Shown piece after piece: positions 1-9,960 of a stretch of DNA of 22,647 bases. This DNA comes from Chara braunii (lineage: Eukaryota > Streptophyta > Charophyceae > Charales > Characeae): positions 2,733,870 through 2,756,516 of the forward strand of contig BFEA01000135.1 in the NCBI GenBank assembly GCA_003427395.1, in the 5' to 3' direction. Position 1 is the first letter of the stretch; every line of letters begins with the position of its first letter. Under the pieces are notes generated by a model. The model had not been told where the DNA came from. It ran no database searches and saw only the letters and a program-made list of their open reading frames with translations. A program made the position numbers and the translations under genes.

Positions 1-14
1 TTTTTTTTTTAAAC

Positions 15-62
15 GCTCCATCTATTGGTGGGGAGCATCACCTGCTGGAAACCGGGTCCATC
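15..62 (-). repeat. LINE 3'-tail hairpins H1 and H2, copy A terminal module
   Basis: On the minus strand, H1 (44-62) is GATGGACCCGGTTTCCAGC, a 6-bp stem with one mismatch and a 7-nt loop. H2 (15-36) pairs GCTCC with GGAGC around the loop CCACCAATAGAT. The poly(A) tail follows after about four bases. The same pair of hairpins ends every tail copy of this family in the window. Confidence 0.7.
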
Positions 63-285
63 ATCCCTTAGATAAATCTTTTCATCATAATAGATCATTG
101 AAAGTGACGCCCTTGTACTAGAAACCATATCGAAATCTACTCTTCCACGCCTATCCAGCAGCAGGGGCGGGTATTGGAGGGGGGCACTGGGGGGCACCAG
201 TGGAGTCTCCCTCCATCCCCTAATCCCTGTCATCCACCAACTATCCCCAGGGCGCCTATAATGTCAATATGTTGAAGGAGTTGAT

Positions 286-375
286 GCTGAGAATCGGGCT
301 CAGCGTCCCAAGAAAAAAATACACTCTTCTCCATCTACTGGTGGGAACCGTCACCTGCTGGAAACCGGGTCCAGC
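286..375 (-). repeat. Two further H1 modules in the copy A 3' UTR
   Basis: At 357-375 the minus strand reads GCTGGACCCGGTTTCCAGC, and at 286-304 it reads GCTGAGCCCGATTCTCAGC. Both form a 6-bp stem with a 7-nt CCCG(G/A)TT loop, and both follow GGGAC. The stems differ at two base pairs and both sides have changed, so pairing is kept. The 357-375 copy is followed by a diverged H2; the 286-304 copy is not. Confidence 0.65.
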
Positions 376-619
376 GTCCCTTAGATCGCATACTAACATA
401 CCGGGTCCGGCTTCCCATCTCAAGTCAATTCACCTGCAACTGCTTACAGGTGTTCCGAATACGGAGGAACAACATAAAACCAGCAGGACACTCGCAGGAA
501 AACGGCAGAAGAACAACAGACCAGCAGAAGAATCGCAGGCGACAGAGAGCCAAGAAGTTAGAGAAGAAGCAATATTAGAAACAACAGAAGAAACAGCGGA
601 AAACAGCAGAAAGCAGCAG

Positions 620-1195
620 CTAACAGAGAGATCCCAGGAGGTAGAGAAAAACAGGCAGCATAGGGTCTGCTGAGTCTGCTGAGTGTAAACTGAGTGTAAT
701 GTCCCGACCAGCGTCCCGGCTCATGCCAATGGCAGTGCTTCTACCAAGGACAACGGGTGGGGGGGGGAAGGGGTCTGCGAAGTCCTGGGCTGGTCGTAGT
801 GGGTTGTCGGGGTCCACCTTGATCCAGTCATGGAAGATCAACTGATAATCTCTTACCATTCCCTCCCGGGGTTTGTCCTGTGGTTCCTCTTCAGACCGAG
901 AAGTCCTGAACCATTTTACCTCAGCCACCCATCCTTCCCTTTCCCCTCCCAGCCAGTCTTTGCTGAAGCAGGAAATAATCCTGTTCATGTCCCCCCAGGT
1001 ATATGACTGATCAAGCTTATCTTTAGCTGCTTTCCATTGGGTTGCAATTTCATGTTGGACCAATGTTCGTACTTGCTCCATAGTTTCTCGGTCCTCTACC
1101 TGCGCCCCCTCTATCTCCAGGATACATCGTTTCCACCGTATGATCCATAGGATGCATAAATCTCCTTGTTCAGTTGCTAGTGATCTTGCAGCTGA
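620..1195 (-). pseudogene. LINE ORF2 C-terminal fragment (copy A)
   Basis: An open reading frame from about 1190 down to a stop at 620, with an ATG at 1081. It aligns with the end of ORF2 in the plus-strand LINE: RWKRCILEIEGAQVE here against WWRRCILELEGARVE there, then EQVRTLVQHEI against EQIRLVFQHEI, then WLGGEREGWVAEVKW against WLRGEREGWVARVRW, then LRPAQDFADPFPP against LRPAQDFGDPFPP. This stretch lies after the zinc-binding domain, so it is a C-terminal extension of ORF2. The frame is unbroken here but shifted twice in the other copy, so this copy shows the domain better. It lacks endonuclease and reverse transcriptase and cannot be functional alone. I do not recognise the domain. Confidence 0.75.
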
Positions 1196-1199
1196 GCCT

Positions 1200-1638
1200 G
1201 ACAGATAAATTTTATTGGAAATGTATGGGGGCGGTTTTATGCGCCCGATACATTACCAGCCTCTCTACACGTCTCTGATCCTGAACTCATGGGGTGGAGG
1301 GACGACGCTTCCCATTCTGACAGGCCAACTGCCCACTCATAATATTTTTGAAATTAATTATATATACGCCACTTTTCTGAATGGAACTCGCGACTGCCCT
1401 CTACCCGAAAGAAAATTGCTCGAGAGGGAAGACCCCCCTCCAATGCGTTTTCTTTTTTTTTTGTTAGGCATGGTCAATGAGAGGGGGATCCATTTTCATT
1501 CCAAAACTTGAAAAACGGGATACAAACCAAACAATTGATGAAAAAAACAGTGCTGTCAGATCTGCGAATGGACGGCCCTAATGGATCGGACTACTACGTT
1601 GTCCTGATTTAATTCGGAAAATACATGTTGCACGGATA
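1200..1638. other. No gene recognised between copy A and the next element
   Basis: This stretch holds no convincing gene. A 98-residue open frame at 1215-1511 (plus) has no recognisable motif, and its codons overlap low-complexity sequence such as the T run near 1447-1460. A gene here cannot be excluded, but nothing supports one. It is probably the remains of older repeats into which copy A and the element at 1639 were inserted. Confidence 0.4.
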
Positions 1639-2112
1639 TAGCAAAGGCTTAGGGGCTCTTTCGACACTCCTCGGGCGCGTAAAGTCCCCGAGGAATTGTT
1701 TGTTCCACCTATCCTCGGGGATGCAGTCGGCAAAAAAAACGTGAAAACACTCCGAAGGAAATTCCTTGGGCTCCGAGGATTCCCCAACCATTTTTTCCTT
1801 TTGCCCACGAGGTCCTTTGGGCAAAAGGAATCCGCGTTTCATGGAGAGGAGTGGGCACATGGGTAAAGATACGTTTTAACCGAGAATCAAGATCCTGGCG
1901 GCACCCTATTGGTTGAAGGTCTCAAACACATTTGATTTTTTTTTCCTTTTCTTTTTTCTTTTCTGACATCGCTCGAAGGAAATGTCCTCGGGCGACGTCC
2001 CCGAGAACAGGCGGAACGATGGCGGGAATTTCCTTGAAAACCCCCAAGGAAACTTCCTTCGGCCCCGAGGACGCCCCAAGGAGTGTCGAACGAGCCCCTT
2101 ATCCCGTTGCTC
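1639..2112. mobile_element. Inverted-repeat DNA element with CCTCGGGG-type motifs
   Basis: Terminal inverted repeats of about 36-39 bp lie at 1639-1675 and 2074-2112. Both contain GGGGCTC, one differing base, then TTCGACACTCC, followed by TCGGG-like sequence. Inside are repeated GTCCCCGAGG and CCTCGGGGAC motifs, a 13-bp perfect hairpin at 1795-1830, and a pyrimidine tract at 1936-1966. No transposase is encoded; short open frames here are shadows of the repeats. I could not find a clean target-site duplication, so the exact ends and superfamily are open. Best reading: a non-autonomous DNA transposon or foldback element. Confidence 0.6.
1795..1830. repeat. Perfect 13-bp hairpin inside the inverted-repeat element
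   Basis: TTCCTTTTGCCCA at 1795-1807 is the exact reverse complement of 1818-1830, with a 10-nt spacer. It lies about 120 bp inside the left terminal repeat. Confidence 0.75.
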
Positions 2113-2253
2113 ATGGGACCGCGCCCCCGTGGGCCGATATATGGTGTACTGGTGCTCTAAATGGGCACATGGGTGGAGTTTTATCTCCATTTTGTTACTT
2201 TATAGGCCCATCCAGGAGGGGCTTGATGCGAGGCTGATACTTTGGGAATTGTA

Positions 2254-2771
2254 CAACAGAAAAATTCCCATGAGAAATGAAAGTTCAAAAAACATTCCTT
2301 AAAAAAAAAATCCTTCATATTTATAAATTATCATTCCAATGTTCGTCCAATTCTAAAATTTACAATTTAATTTGATAAGTTCCCGTCTAAATATGAGCTT
2401 TCCCTTCCAACTACATCTATTTGTTCAAGATAAAATGGAAGTCTGGACGAGTTTATGAAATATTTTAATTCGACTTTGATTCTACCACATCAAATATCGT
2501 CTAATTTAGATTGGATTAACCTATTTACGATTGAAAATCCTTAGAATGACAGTCCAATTAAAATATTTCATGAACTCACTCAGACTTTCATTCCATCTCT
2601 AGCATGCAGTTTAAATAAGAAGGGATACCCCATTCTTGGAAGGAAAGTTTTTAAGTAAGATGAAAAATTTTAAAATTGGAATGACATTTTGTAAGATGGA
2701 ATGCAAATTTAAAATTTAGAATGTAATTTTACTTTAGAATGATTATTTAATTCTGGGAAATTTTTCTGTTG
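2254..2771. mobile_element. AT-rich foldback MITE with TA target duplication
   Basis: The element begins CAACAGAAAAATTCCC and ends with the reverse complement of CAACAGAAAAATTTCCC, and is flanked on both sides by TA (2252-2253 and 2772-2773). It is strongly AT-rich, unlike its neighbours. A second, inner inverted repeat pairs about 2434-2475 with 2550-2600 (shared ATGAAATATTTTAATT), so most of its 518 bp can fold on itself. It has no coding capacity. TA flanks and foldback form suggest a Stowaway/Tc1-mariner-type MITE, although the terminal sequence is not the classic Stowaway end. Confidence 0.8.
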
Positions 2772-3853
2772 TAGATGGTGTTGTAATGGGCCGGGCTCCA
2801 GGGGTAGGTGGACAACGACATGTCAGGGAGCCAGACTAGTTGAGTAGGGGCACAAGACACCACTGACACCATTCCCAAATTATGGGCAGACAAAAGGAAC
2901 TTTTTTTTTGAGGAAACAATATCAATCCAGTGAAAGAAAGAGGGAGAAGAAGGGGAACAAAAGGAAGAATGGAAAATTCCGCTGGGGAATTTGATGACGG
3001 TGGGAGCTTTTTTTCTAACCTGCCTCCTCTCGGCTTCAGAAAACAAAATTCTACATCAGGGGGGAAGATCTACTATAGTCAAAGCTCTCCCCGGGGAAAC
3101 TGTAAAAACGCGTGATGAACTATATATGCGTCACGCCAGCAACTGGGCGTTTCACGATGACGCCGCATTTAAATCTACGAGTGACAAGGTGGGTTGGATT
3201 AGAGAGCGCCTGGGAGCCTTTAAGGGGTCTGTTGAAGGAGCTCATGAGTTATTTCTCATACAGCCAATCACATCATCTGTTATTACGGTCATCTGCATGT
3301 ACGATGCAGACAAGAAAACAGTGGACGGATGAAGATCACTTCGTTGTGGAGGATCCGAGGTCCGGATCTACCCCTGGTCCCCCCCGAAACAATAGCGACC
3401 GAAAGAGCGGAGGGAGCAACTGATGAGAGAATATTTCTGGGTAGAATTTAGGCACATCCCGATCGAGGTGCAGGCCGCGTTCTTACAAGACTTCGTAGAG
3501 AAATTTGACGTGGTCGACTTCATCGACCCCCTCCCCCCGCACGTCCCACGGCGAGACGACTACCTCATGCTAGCCATACGACTAGCTGAGCGTCAGATCT
3601 TCACCATCGATGACATTATCCCTTTCTGCATCGGTGGGAAGATATATCGCATTCATACTGCCCACAAACTACGGCCCTGGTGTGTCAAGTGTCAGGCCTA
3701 TGGGCATTTATACACAGACACGGCGTGCACCCGTCACCCTTCTCAAGCAGCCAAACCCACAGGGCGCTTGCAAAAAGACCCTTTTGCAGATACCCGGTGG
3801 CGGCCAGTCGACCGGGCCATGAAGGCTGGGTTTACATAGATGAACCGGGACCA

Positions 3854-3886
<33 letters not shown>
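3854..3886 (+). repeat. 33-base G run inside ORF1
   Basis: An uninterrupted run of 33 G. It sits where copy C encodes a short Gly-rich stretch (REGGGVRGWE), so it is probably an expanded Gly-coding tract. Run length is likely unreliable in the assembly. It could form G-quadruplexes. Confidence 0.85.
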
Positions 3887-3887
<1 letters not shown>

Positions 3888-4559
3888 AGTAGGGTGGACA
3901 TGGGACGGGCAGGGCGATCCACGACAGGACACCCGACCGCCAACAGCCTGGACTCCGCCGAAAACCTTGGAATCCCACCTGCAACAATCAAACCGGTTGA
4001 CCCCCGCGGCAACAGAAAAAGGAGAACTGTGGGAAAATGCCAGAAGGAATAAGCAAGGAAAAAAAAAATTCCTAGAGGTATAGCCTAGAGCAGGAATTGA
4101 ATCCGGGGCCAACAGGTTTACCCCGCTGCTGAGAGATTCTGGCGATGGCGGCGGAGGGGGAGATGTGAGTATTGGGCAGGAGGAGGGTCAGACCAGTCAG
4201 GAAAGTCAGGAGACCGTAATGAAGGATAACCAGGGAGAAAACCAAGGCATCTTGACGACCTCTGATAACGTTCCGCCCTCTGGTGGGAAGGAAGGGGGGG
4301 CAGGGGACCAGGCTGATGATCGACAGGAGGAAAGCAGACCACAGATGGGAAGGCCCAGGGACCAGCCCCACCACGCACCGCCCCCCCAAGAACAGCATCT
4401 TGCACACCAGACAAAACAGGCGGGGCGGAGCCAAGAGGATCAGGGGAGGGAACAAGCGACGCAACAAATACAACTCCAAGAGTCACAACAGATGCAGACA
4501 CACCACACACCCCCTCCCCCGAAGCAGATGGGCCAAACAGATTTAGTACATAAGACGGG

Positions 4560-4866
4560 CCAAGGTCAAGAGGGACAGACCCAGCAGACGCAACAACTGA
4601 CACAACAGTCACAATTGACACAACAGTCACAACAGACACACCAGGTGCAACAAACGGAGCGAACGGGGCAATTTATGCAAGGCTGGCAAGAGCAAGTGAC
4701 ACAGCAGTCACAACAACCACACCAGGTGCAGCAAGCTGAGTAATCTATGAACGGACAGCCAGGGCAACTGTCACGGTTGAAACAACAGGCAAGGGCGAAG
4801 CAGTCGCAGCAACCAGCACCACCAGCACAACCAGCACAGCCATGGGCAGAGCCATCACAACAATAG
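4560..4866 (+). repeat. CAA/CAG-rich imperfect repeat encoding a Gln-rich tract
   Basis: Degenerate repeats of ACACAACAGTCACAA-like units encode QQSQQTHQVQQ-type sequence within ORF1. Two premature stops (TAA at 4741, TAG at 4864) both sit where a Gln codon would be expected. This is a low-complexity region, so length differences between copies are expected. Confidence 0.7.
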
Positions 4867-7800
4867 GCAGGACAACAAAATTTAGAGGAGAATTGTCCAC
4901 TGCATGCGCAGACCTCGCAGGTAGAACACAAGCATCATACGTCAGATTTTTTTTCGGACGCCTTCGGGGCCCGGCCAATGGACATAAATACCTCCTCCCC
5001 TTCGTGGGACGTTGAAATGGTGGACAGCCAAACGGACCCAGACCTCCCCCCCCTCAGGAAATGAACCTGGAGCAGAAAATCTAGACAATCACATAATGGA
5101 TTATTAAACACTTACGGTCTGAGACCGTTAAGGAGGGCGTGACGGGAGGGGACAAATACTGGGACGCGTCGTACGTGGAACTGGTGACGCTCTTAAACAA
5201 CAGCCCGACACTCAGAGCGGCGCTGACAATCGGCCCCCCTGCACATTTGACATGGGCAAAGAGATTCCAGAGAATCTTGGCCATCGCCCGTAGCCGATTT
5301 CGCCCTCCATCCACCCCAGATCACGAGCAGTCTCAACACCCCCCCGCCCCTGCACCTGGTACACGGGTCGTTACGCATGGGGAGGATGGGGAGGAAGGGA
5401 TGACCTCCAGACGCCTCAAGCTGCGACAACTCGTGGAACGGGGTCTTTTTTAGCTGCCCCTCACCATTACGAATGACGTAGTAGTAATCCCTATGCGCAA
5501 AATAGATGGAAAATTGGAGATTGGGCTCTCCCCGATAGGGGAGCATGGCGGGGTGACGCTGCAAGGGTGGGACTTCCCGGACCAGAACCCAGATATCAAA
5601 GAAAGGGACAGAATCTTCACGGGCCAAATGCAAGCCTTTGTGCCTAGACACTACGCACCCAGGGCGAGGGCGGGGATGAGATTTGCTGGCAGCGACCTGC
5701 AGATGGCAAGGAATGACATGTACCTGCTGTTCGAACCTTATAAAACTGCCAATCTGCGTTGGTTCAGTCACACTGCACTGCTTGATCTACAGTGTGCAAA
5801 GGTTAAAACCCGCGAATACTGGTCTGAAGATGACGTGTGCAAATGCCTGTGTAGAATCTTGCGGAAGAAAGTCCTGCTTCTAGACACGTGGGACACCAAA
5901 AAATGACACTCCCTGTGAATACACCCTCCCATCCACGAATGACTGACTTGGAAACACTATACTGTAGAAATCCGACCTGGAAACAATGCGTTAGAACGAC
6001 AGACTTAGATCTTCGTTCTATTAACGTAAACGGTCTGGCGACCTACAATCCATAGAAAATGTCAAGCCATTTGGGATCAGCTTAGGGGGGTGGGGGGGAG
6101 ACAATGGTCAGATGTGATATGTGTGCAGGAGACTCACCTGCAGGATAAACCAGCACATAACAGAGCTCACAAGATGGTCTGGCCCCATACGGCGGTAACG
6201 GCCTATGCCCTTAGACCCGGTTCAGCGGGAGTAGCGATTTGGATACCCCCCGACTTCAGATTCGAGATGGCCCATTGGGCGGTGGACGAGGAAGAAGGAC
6301 GGTGGGTGTCAGTACTGGGAATGCTGGAACTAGAGCTGCTATGTATCTTATGCATCCATTCCCCTAACACAGTTGGGGAAAAAAAAACCTTTTTAGGCAA
6401 CCTAGGGGCACTCGTACCGGATGGCATCCCGTTGGTTATTGCAGAGGATTTTAATGCCGCCCCAGAAAGAGGGCACAACAGATGGAACCCTCAGGGGTCC
6501 CCCACTTTTGCAGCAGAGGAAGATGAGCAAATGATTGTTGACCTATGCGAAAGCCTTGCAGTCTTCGACACCTTCCGCCGTTTGCACCCAGCGGACCGGA
6601 TCTTCTCCTGTGTACGAGACAGCGATCCGACTAGGTTGTCCAAGTCGCGAATCGACCTCATACTACTCTTCAACGACTTAGAAGGCGCCCTTCGATGGGC
6701 TGCCATCCTCCCCCGCAGTCCACGTCCTGGCATGGACCACAAAACATGCGGGATAATACCCACTATGCGGAAAAGACCGGACCAAGGACCCGGTTTTTTC
6801 AAGCTAAACACCTCACTTCTGAACGACCACCAATTTAAGCAAATGATTCAGTATGAGTGACAATTCTGGCGCCAACAGAAAACTCACTTCGACTCATTCT
6901 CTACATGGTTCAACAATGGCCTGATCTTCTTAGCCAAAAAATGCAAAGACTTCTCTAAAGCCAAAGCAACTCTGAGACACCAACAAGAATTTACAATCCA
7001 TAAGGAACTGCTAAGCCCGGAACACTAGGCAGATTCACACCTTCTCACCACGCGTATCCAGGAAGTGAAGGCCAAACTTCTCCATTATGCACATCATATG
7101 TGGCAAGGCATCAGGATACGAGGGAAAATGTCTAAATTCACTCAGGAAGCCACAATGGATACCCATTTCTCTAGCATAGCGACGACCCCGCAAAACGTAC
7201 GATAATTAAGGCATTATATGATCCGGACAGAGAGGACGAAATCATAGCGACGAATACTGCACATTGCACCCTAATCACATGCAGATTCTTCAAACAACTC
7301 TATACATCCGAACTCCCGACCCCGCGAGGAGAGACATGGACGCGGAATCTGGAAGAGTTTCTAGCGCCCATGGACAAGTGTCTCTCCCCCACACAGCGAG
7401 ATCACCTGGAACGTCCCCTGACAAAGGACGAGATATGGGCAACACTTTTTAGGATGAGGGAAGAGAAAACACCTGGTATTGATGGTTTCCCCAAAAAGTT
7501 TTGGGAAACAACGTGGTCAAAATTACGCACAAATTTGTGGACCTTTTACCAACAGGTCTGGGAGGACGGGGAAATCGAGGAAGTAGTGGGGAAAGGAGTG
7601 TTGACTCTTTTGTACAAAAAAGGAGATAAAATGAACATTAGAAACTATAGACCGATTACTCTCCTTACAGTGGTCTAGAAAATCCTCTCCAAAGCCTTGA
7701 CGAATCGTATGGCGGAGTTTCTGTCAGACGTGATCCACCCGGCTCAGCCAGGATTCATAACCAGAAACATACAAGAGAATATCCTGTTGATAAATGAAAT

Positions 7801-8086
7801 TGTCTGTCTTGCGCGACGACACCGGGCAAACGCGACAATCGTCTTCATCGATTTCGAGAAGGCATACGATCACGTCGACTCGATTTTTTTTGGTAAATGC
7901 TTGGAAAAAATGAACTTTGGGCCAGCTTTCAGGCGATGGGAACACATCCTACACAAAAATGCCACCACCTGTGTATAGGTAAATGAATCGGTGACGCCTC
8001 CTTTTGAGCTTCAGCGATCGGTCGGGCAAGGAGACCCCATTGACCCCTACCTCTTTTTGGTCATCATGGAGGCCCTCTCGGCCAAC

Positions 8087-8190
8087 TTGAGACACAACAA
8101 AGACCTAACTCGAATCAGGATCACCAATATCCCGGAAGTTGAGACACAACAAAGAGCTAACTCGAATCATGATCACCAATATCCCGAAAG
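8087..8190 (+). repeat. 52-bp tandem duplication inside the reverse transcriptase
   Basis: Unit 1 (8087-8138) and unit 2 (8139-8190) are near-identical, both starting TTGAGACACAACAAAG. They lie between RT motifs B and C. Because 52 is not a multiple of three, the duplication shifts the frame: motif B is read in one frame and FADD in the next. The few differences between units show it is not brand new. Confidence 0.9.
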
Positions 8191-9829
8191 AAGCCGTACC
8201 CATCTATTCCCTATTTGCGGACGACCTTACTATTATGGTGGAAGCAAATACGCAAAACATGAAAGAAATTCAGGCCCTCATTAACCGATTCGGTAACGTC
8301 TCAGACATGACCGTCAACTGGGGGCAAAAAACTGTGGGCTAGTGGCTGCACCACCAGGGGGGCAGACCACCAGAGAGCCCGCACATCACTTGGCTTCCCC
8401 CGGAAGATCCCCTTAGAGTCTTAGGAGCGACGGAGCGTCACTCACGGCAAAAGGAAAACCTGTCAGAAATGATGAGTGGCTGATTAGACCAGCACAGGCC
8501 AAGCTGCTGAGATGGAACCACAAGCACACTTCAATCTTTGGGCGGGCTCTTGTCGTTAATAATATTGTGCTTGTCACCCTTTAGTATAGAGCCATCCTTT
8601 GACCCATGAGTAAAGGAGGGCTTAAGACGCTCAAGCAACAACTGGCGGTCTTTCTATGGAGAGGGGATGGTAGTAATACCCATGCCATTACTCGTGTGGC
8701 ATAAGACTCTGTCATTCAACCCAAGGTCGGAGGGGGGCTTGAAATAGTGGACCCTCCCACACAGTTTCAGGCCATGAGCGTCCACTGTGTTCAACATATC
8801 ATTTTCGAAACCTCCTTCCCCTGGATTCCCCTGCCAATGATGCAAATCGCGGCCTTGGCCCTGGAAGCCCCACCAGAAACTGACCCTCTGATATGGCTCG
8901 AGGACAAGTACTGGAGACTCCCCAGGAAATACATGAATGGTGACCCGGCAGATGAACATTGGATACGTCTCCTGCGCACGTGGAGGAAACTCCCACTCCC
9001 CGACCGCCCCGCCCCGGACAGATGGGAGGAGATAACAAGGCAACCGTTGTTCGGCAATAGATTAATCACAGACTCTCTCGGCCAGGTAAGGAACAACTCG
9101 GACTCCCCATGAAAAATTTGGGTGAAACATGGGGTGCTGAGGGTGGGAGACCTATGGGATGGGGAAAGTGGAGAATGGAAAAGTGCAGCAAGAATGAAGA
9201 AATGCCTGCGCTACTGCCACTCACTCGAGTCCACAATGGAAGAACTTATTAAAAGTTTCCCTATCCAATGGTACACTAGGCTTAAGAAAGGTCCAACGTT
9301 GGAAGAATACGATTGGGTGGGGCTACCTGGCCACGAATCACAAATAGGCTGAGTACACATAGTGGATCAGGCACAAGTCCTGATTGAATGCTACGCTATT
9401 ACAGAAACAGGGCGGCTGCAAGAGAGTAGACAACCTTTTATCTGGAAAAAAAAATCAGAAGTCTATCGCATCAGGGTGATCGAAGAGGGAAAAGGTTGGA
9501 GAGCGTATCATTCAATGATCCCAATCGAGAACCTCCCCCTTGATCCCCAAGAATGGCGATGGTCGTGGAAAGGCAGGGGAGGGCGGGGACGGGGGGAAGA
9601 GAGAACGGTCCATTTAGCCGCCCTAAAAACGAAGTCCGTCTACCGAATGCTCAAACCCAAGCGTAGGCTACGAGACGTGGTGGCAGACAGATGGTAGCGT
9701 CATCTAAATGTAGATAGAAGCACACTCAAACCTATCCAATGGTTCAGTGAGTATCAGAAAAGGCCGGCAAAAATTTCCGCTCTCCAATGGCAAATCATTC
9801 ATCACTGCCTACCGACCAATGACTGGCTG

Positions 9830-9960
9830 ATTGATCACACACAGCTCGAACAGCAAGGAAGGGCGCTCCCCTGGTGCCGGGGTTGCCGCCAAAACTTCCC
9901 CGGAAAAAAGCGCCCTGAGACAATTGAGCACATTTTCCTACAATGCCCTGCAGCTGTCTT
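9830..9960 (+). other. zf-RVT-type zinc-binding domain within ORF2
   Basis: The translation reads CRGC, about 14 residues, then ETIEHIFLQCPAAVLLWRWW. The pattern C-X2-C ... H-X4-C followed by a Trp-rich segment is that of the zf-RVT domain found after the RT in many plant LINEs. All four ligands are intact although the surrounding ORF is broken. It is thought to help bind the RNA or target DNA during reverse transcription. Confidence 0.8.

Larger units (their letters stand above)
1..1200 (-). mobile_element. LINE copy A, 5'-truncated 3' end
   Basis: Read on the minus strand this runs from the end of a LINE ORF2, through a 3' UTR, into a poly(A) tail seen as the T run at 1-10. It matches the 3' end of the plus-strand LINE (about 10090-11060) both as protein and as 3' UTR, including the block at 130-215, which is a reverse-complement relative of 10840-10920. 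The 3' UTR holds three copies of the GGGAC-plus-hairpin module (44-62, 286-304, 357-375), where the plus-strand copy holds two. Hairpin H3 is missing: the tail follows H2 almost directly. Homology stops near 1195-1200, the probable 5' truncation point. The tail's outer flank is outside the window, so target duplications cannot be checked. Confidence 0.8.
2930..5906 (+). pseudogene. LINE ORF1 (RNA-binding protein), copy B, disrupted
   Basis: ORF1 proteins of LINEs bind the element's RNA and form the RNP. Readable blocks in order: 2960-3330, an RRM-like N-terminal region (DKVGWIRERL, FFLIQPI-like); 3423-3730, WVEFRHIPIEV through a zinc knuckle at 3681-3728 with spacing C-X2-C-X4-H-X6-C; a frameshift near 3795; GHEGWVYIDEP followed by a 33-G run; 4165-5063, a Gln-rich region with stops at 4741 and 4864; then 5139-5906, a C-terminal region in one frame with a TAG at 5451. 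Frames change near 3330, 3795, 4050 and 5070. Copy C matches most of these blocks. At about 990 codons it would be long for a LINE ORF1. The C-terminal part (5460-5906) I do not recognise. Confidence 0.8.

Noticed and set aside
4566-4931. Cys-rich 121-codon open frame on the minus strand
   Set aside because: It is the reverse complement of the CAA/CAG-rich Gln tract of LINE ORF1, which produces Cys codons by composition.
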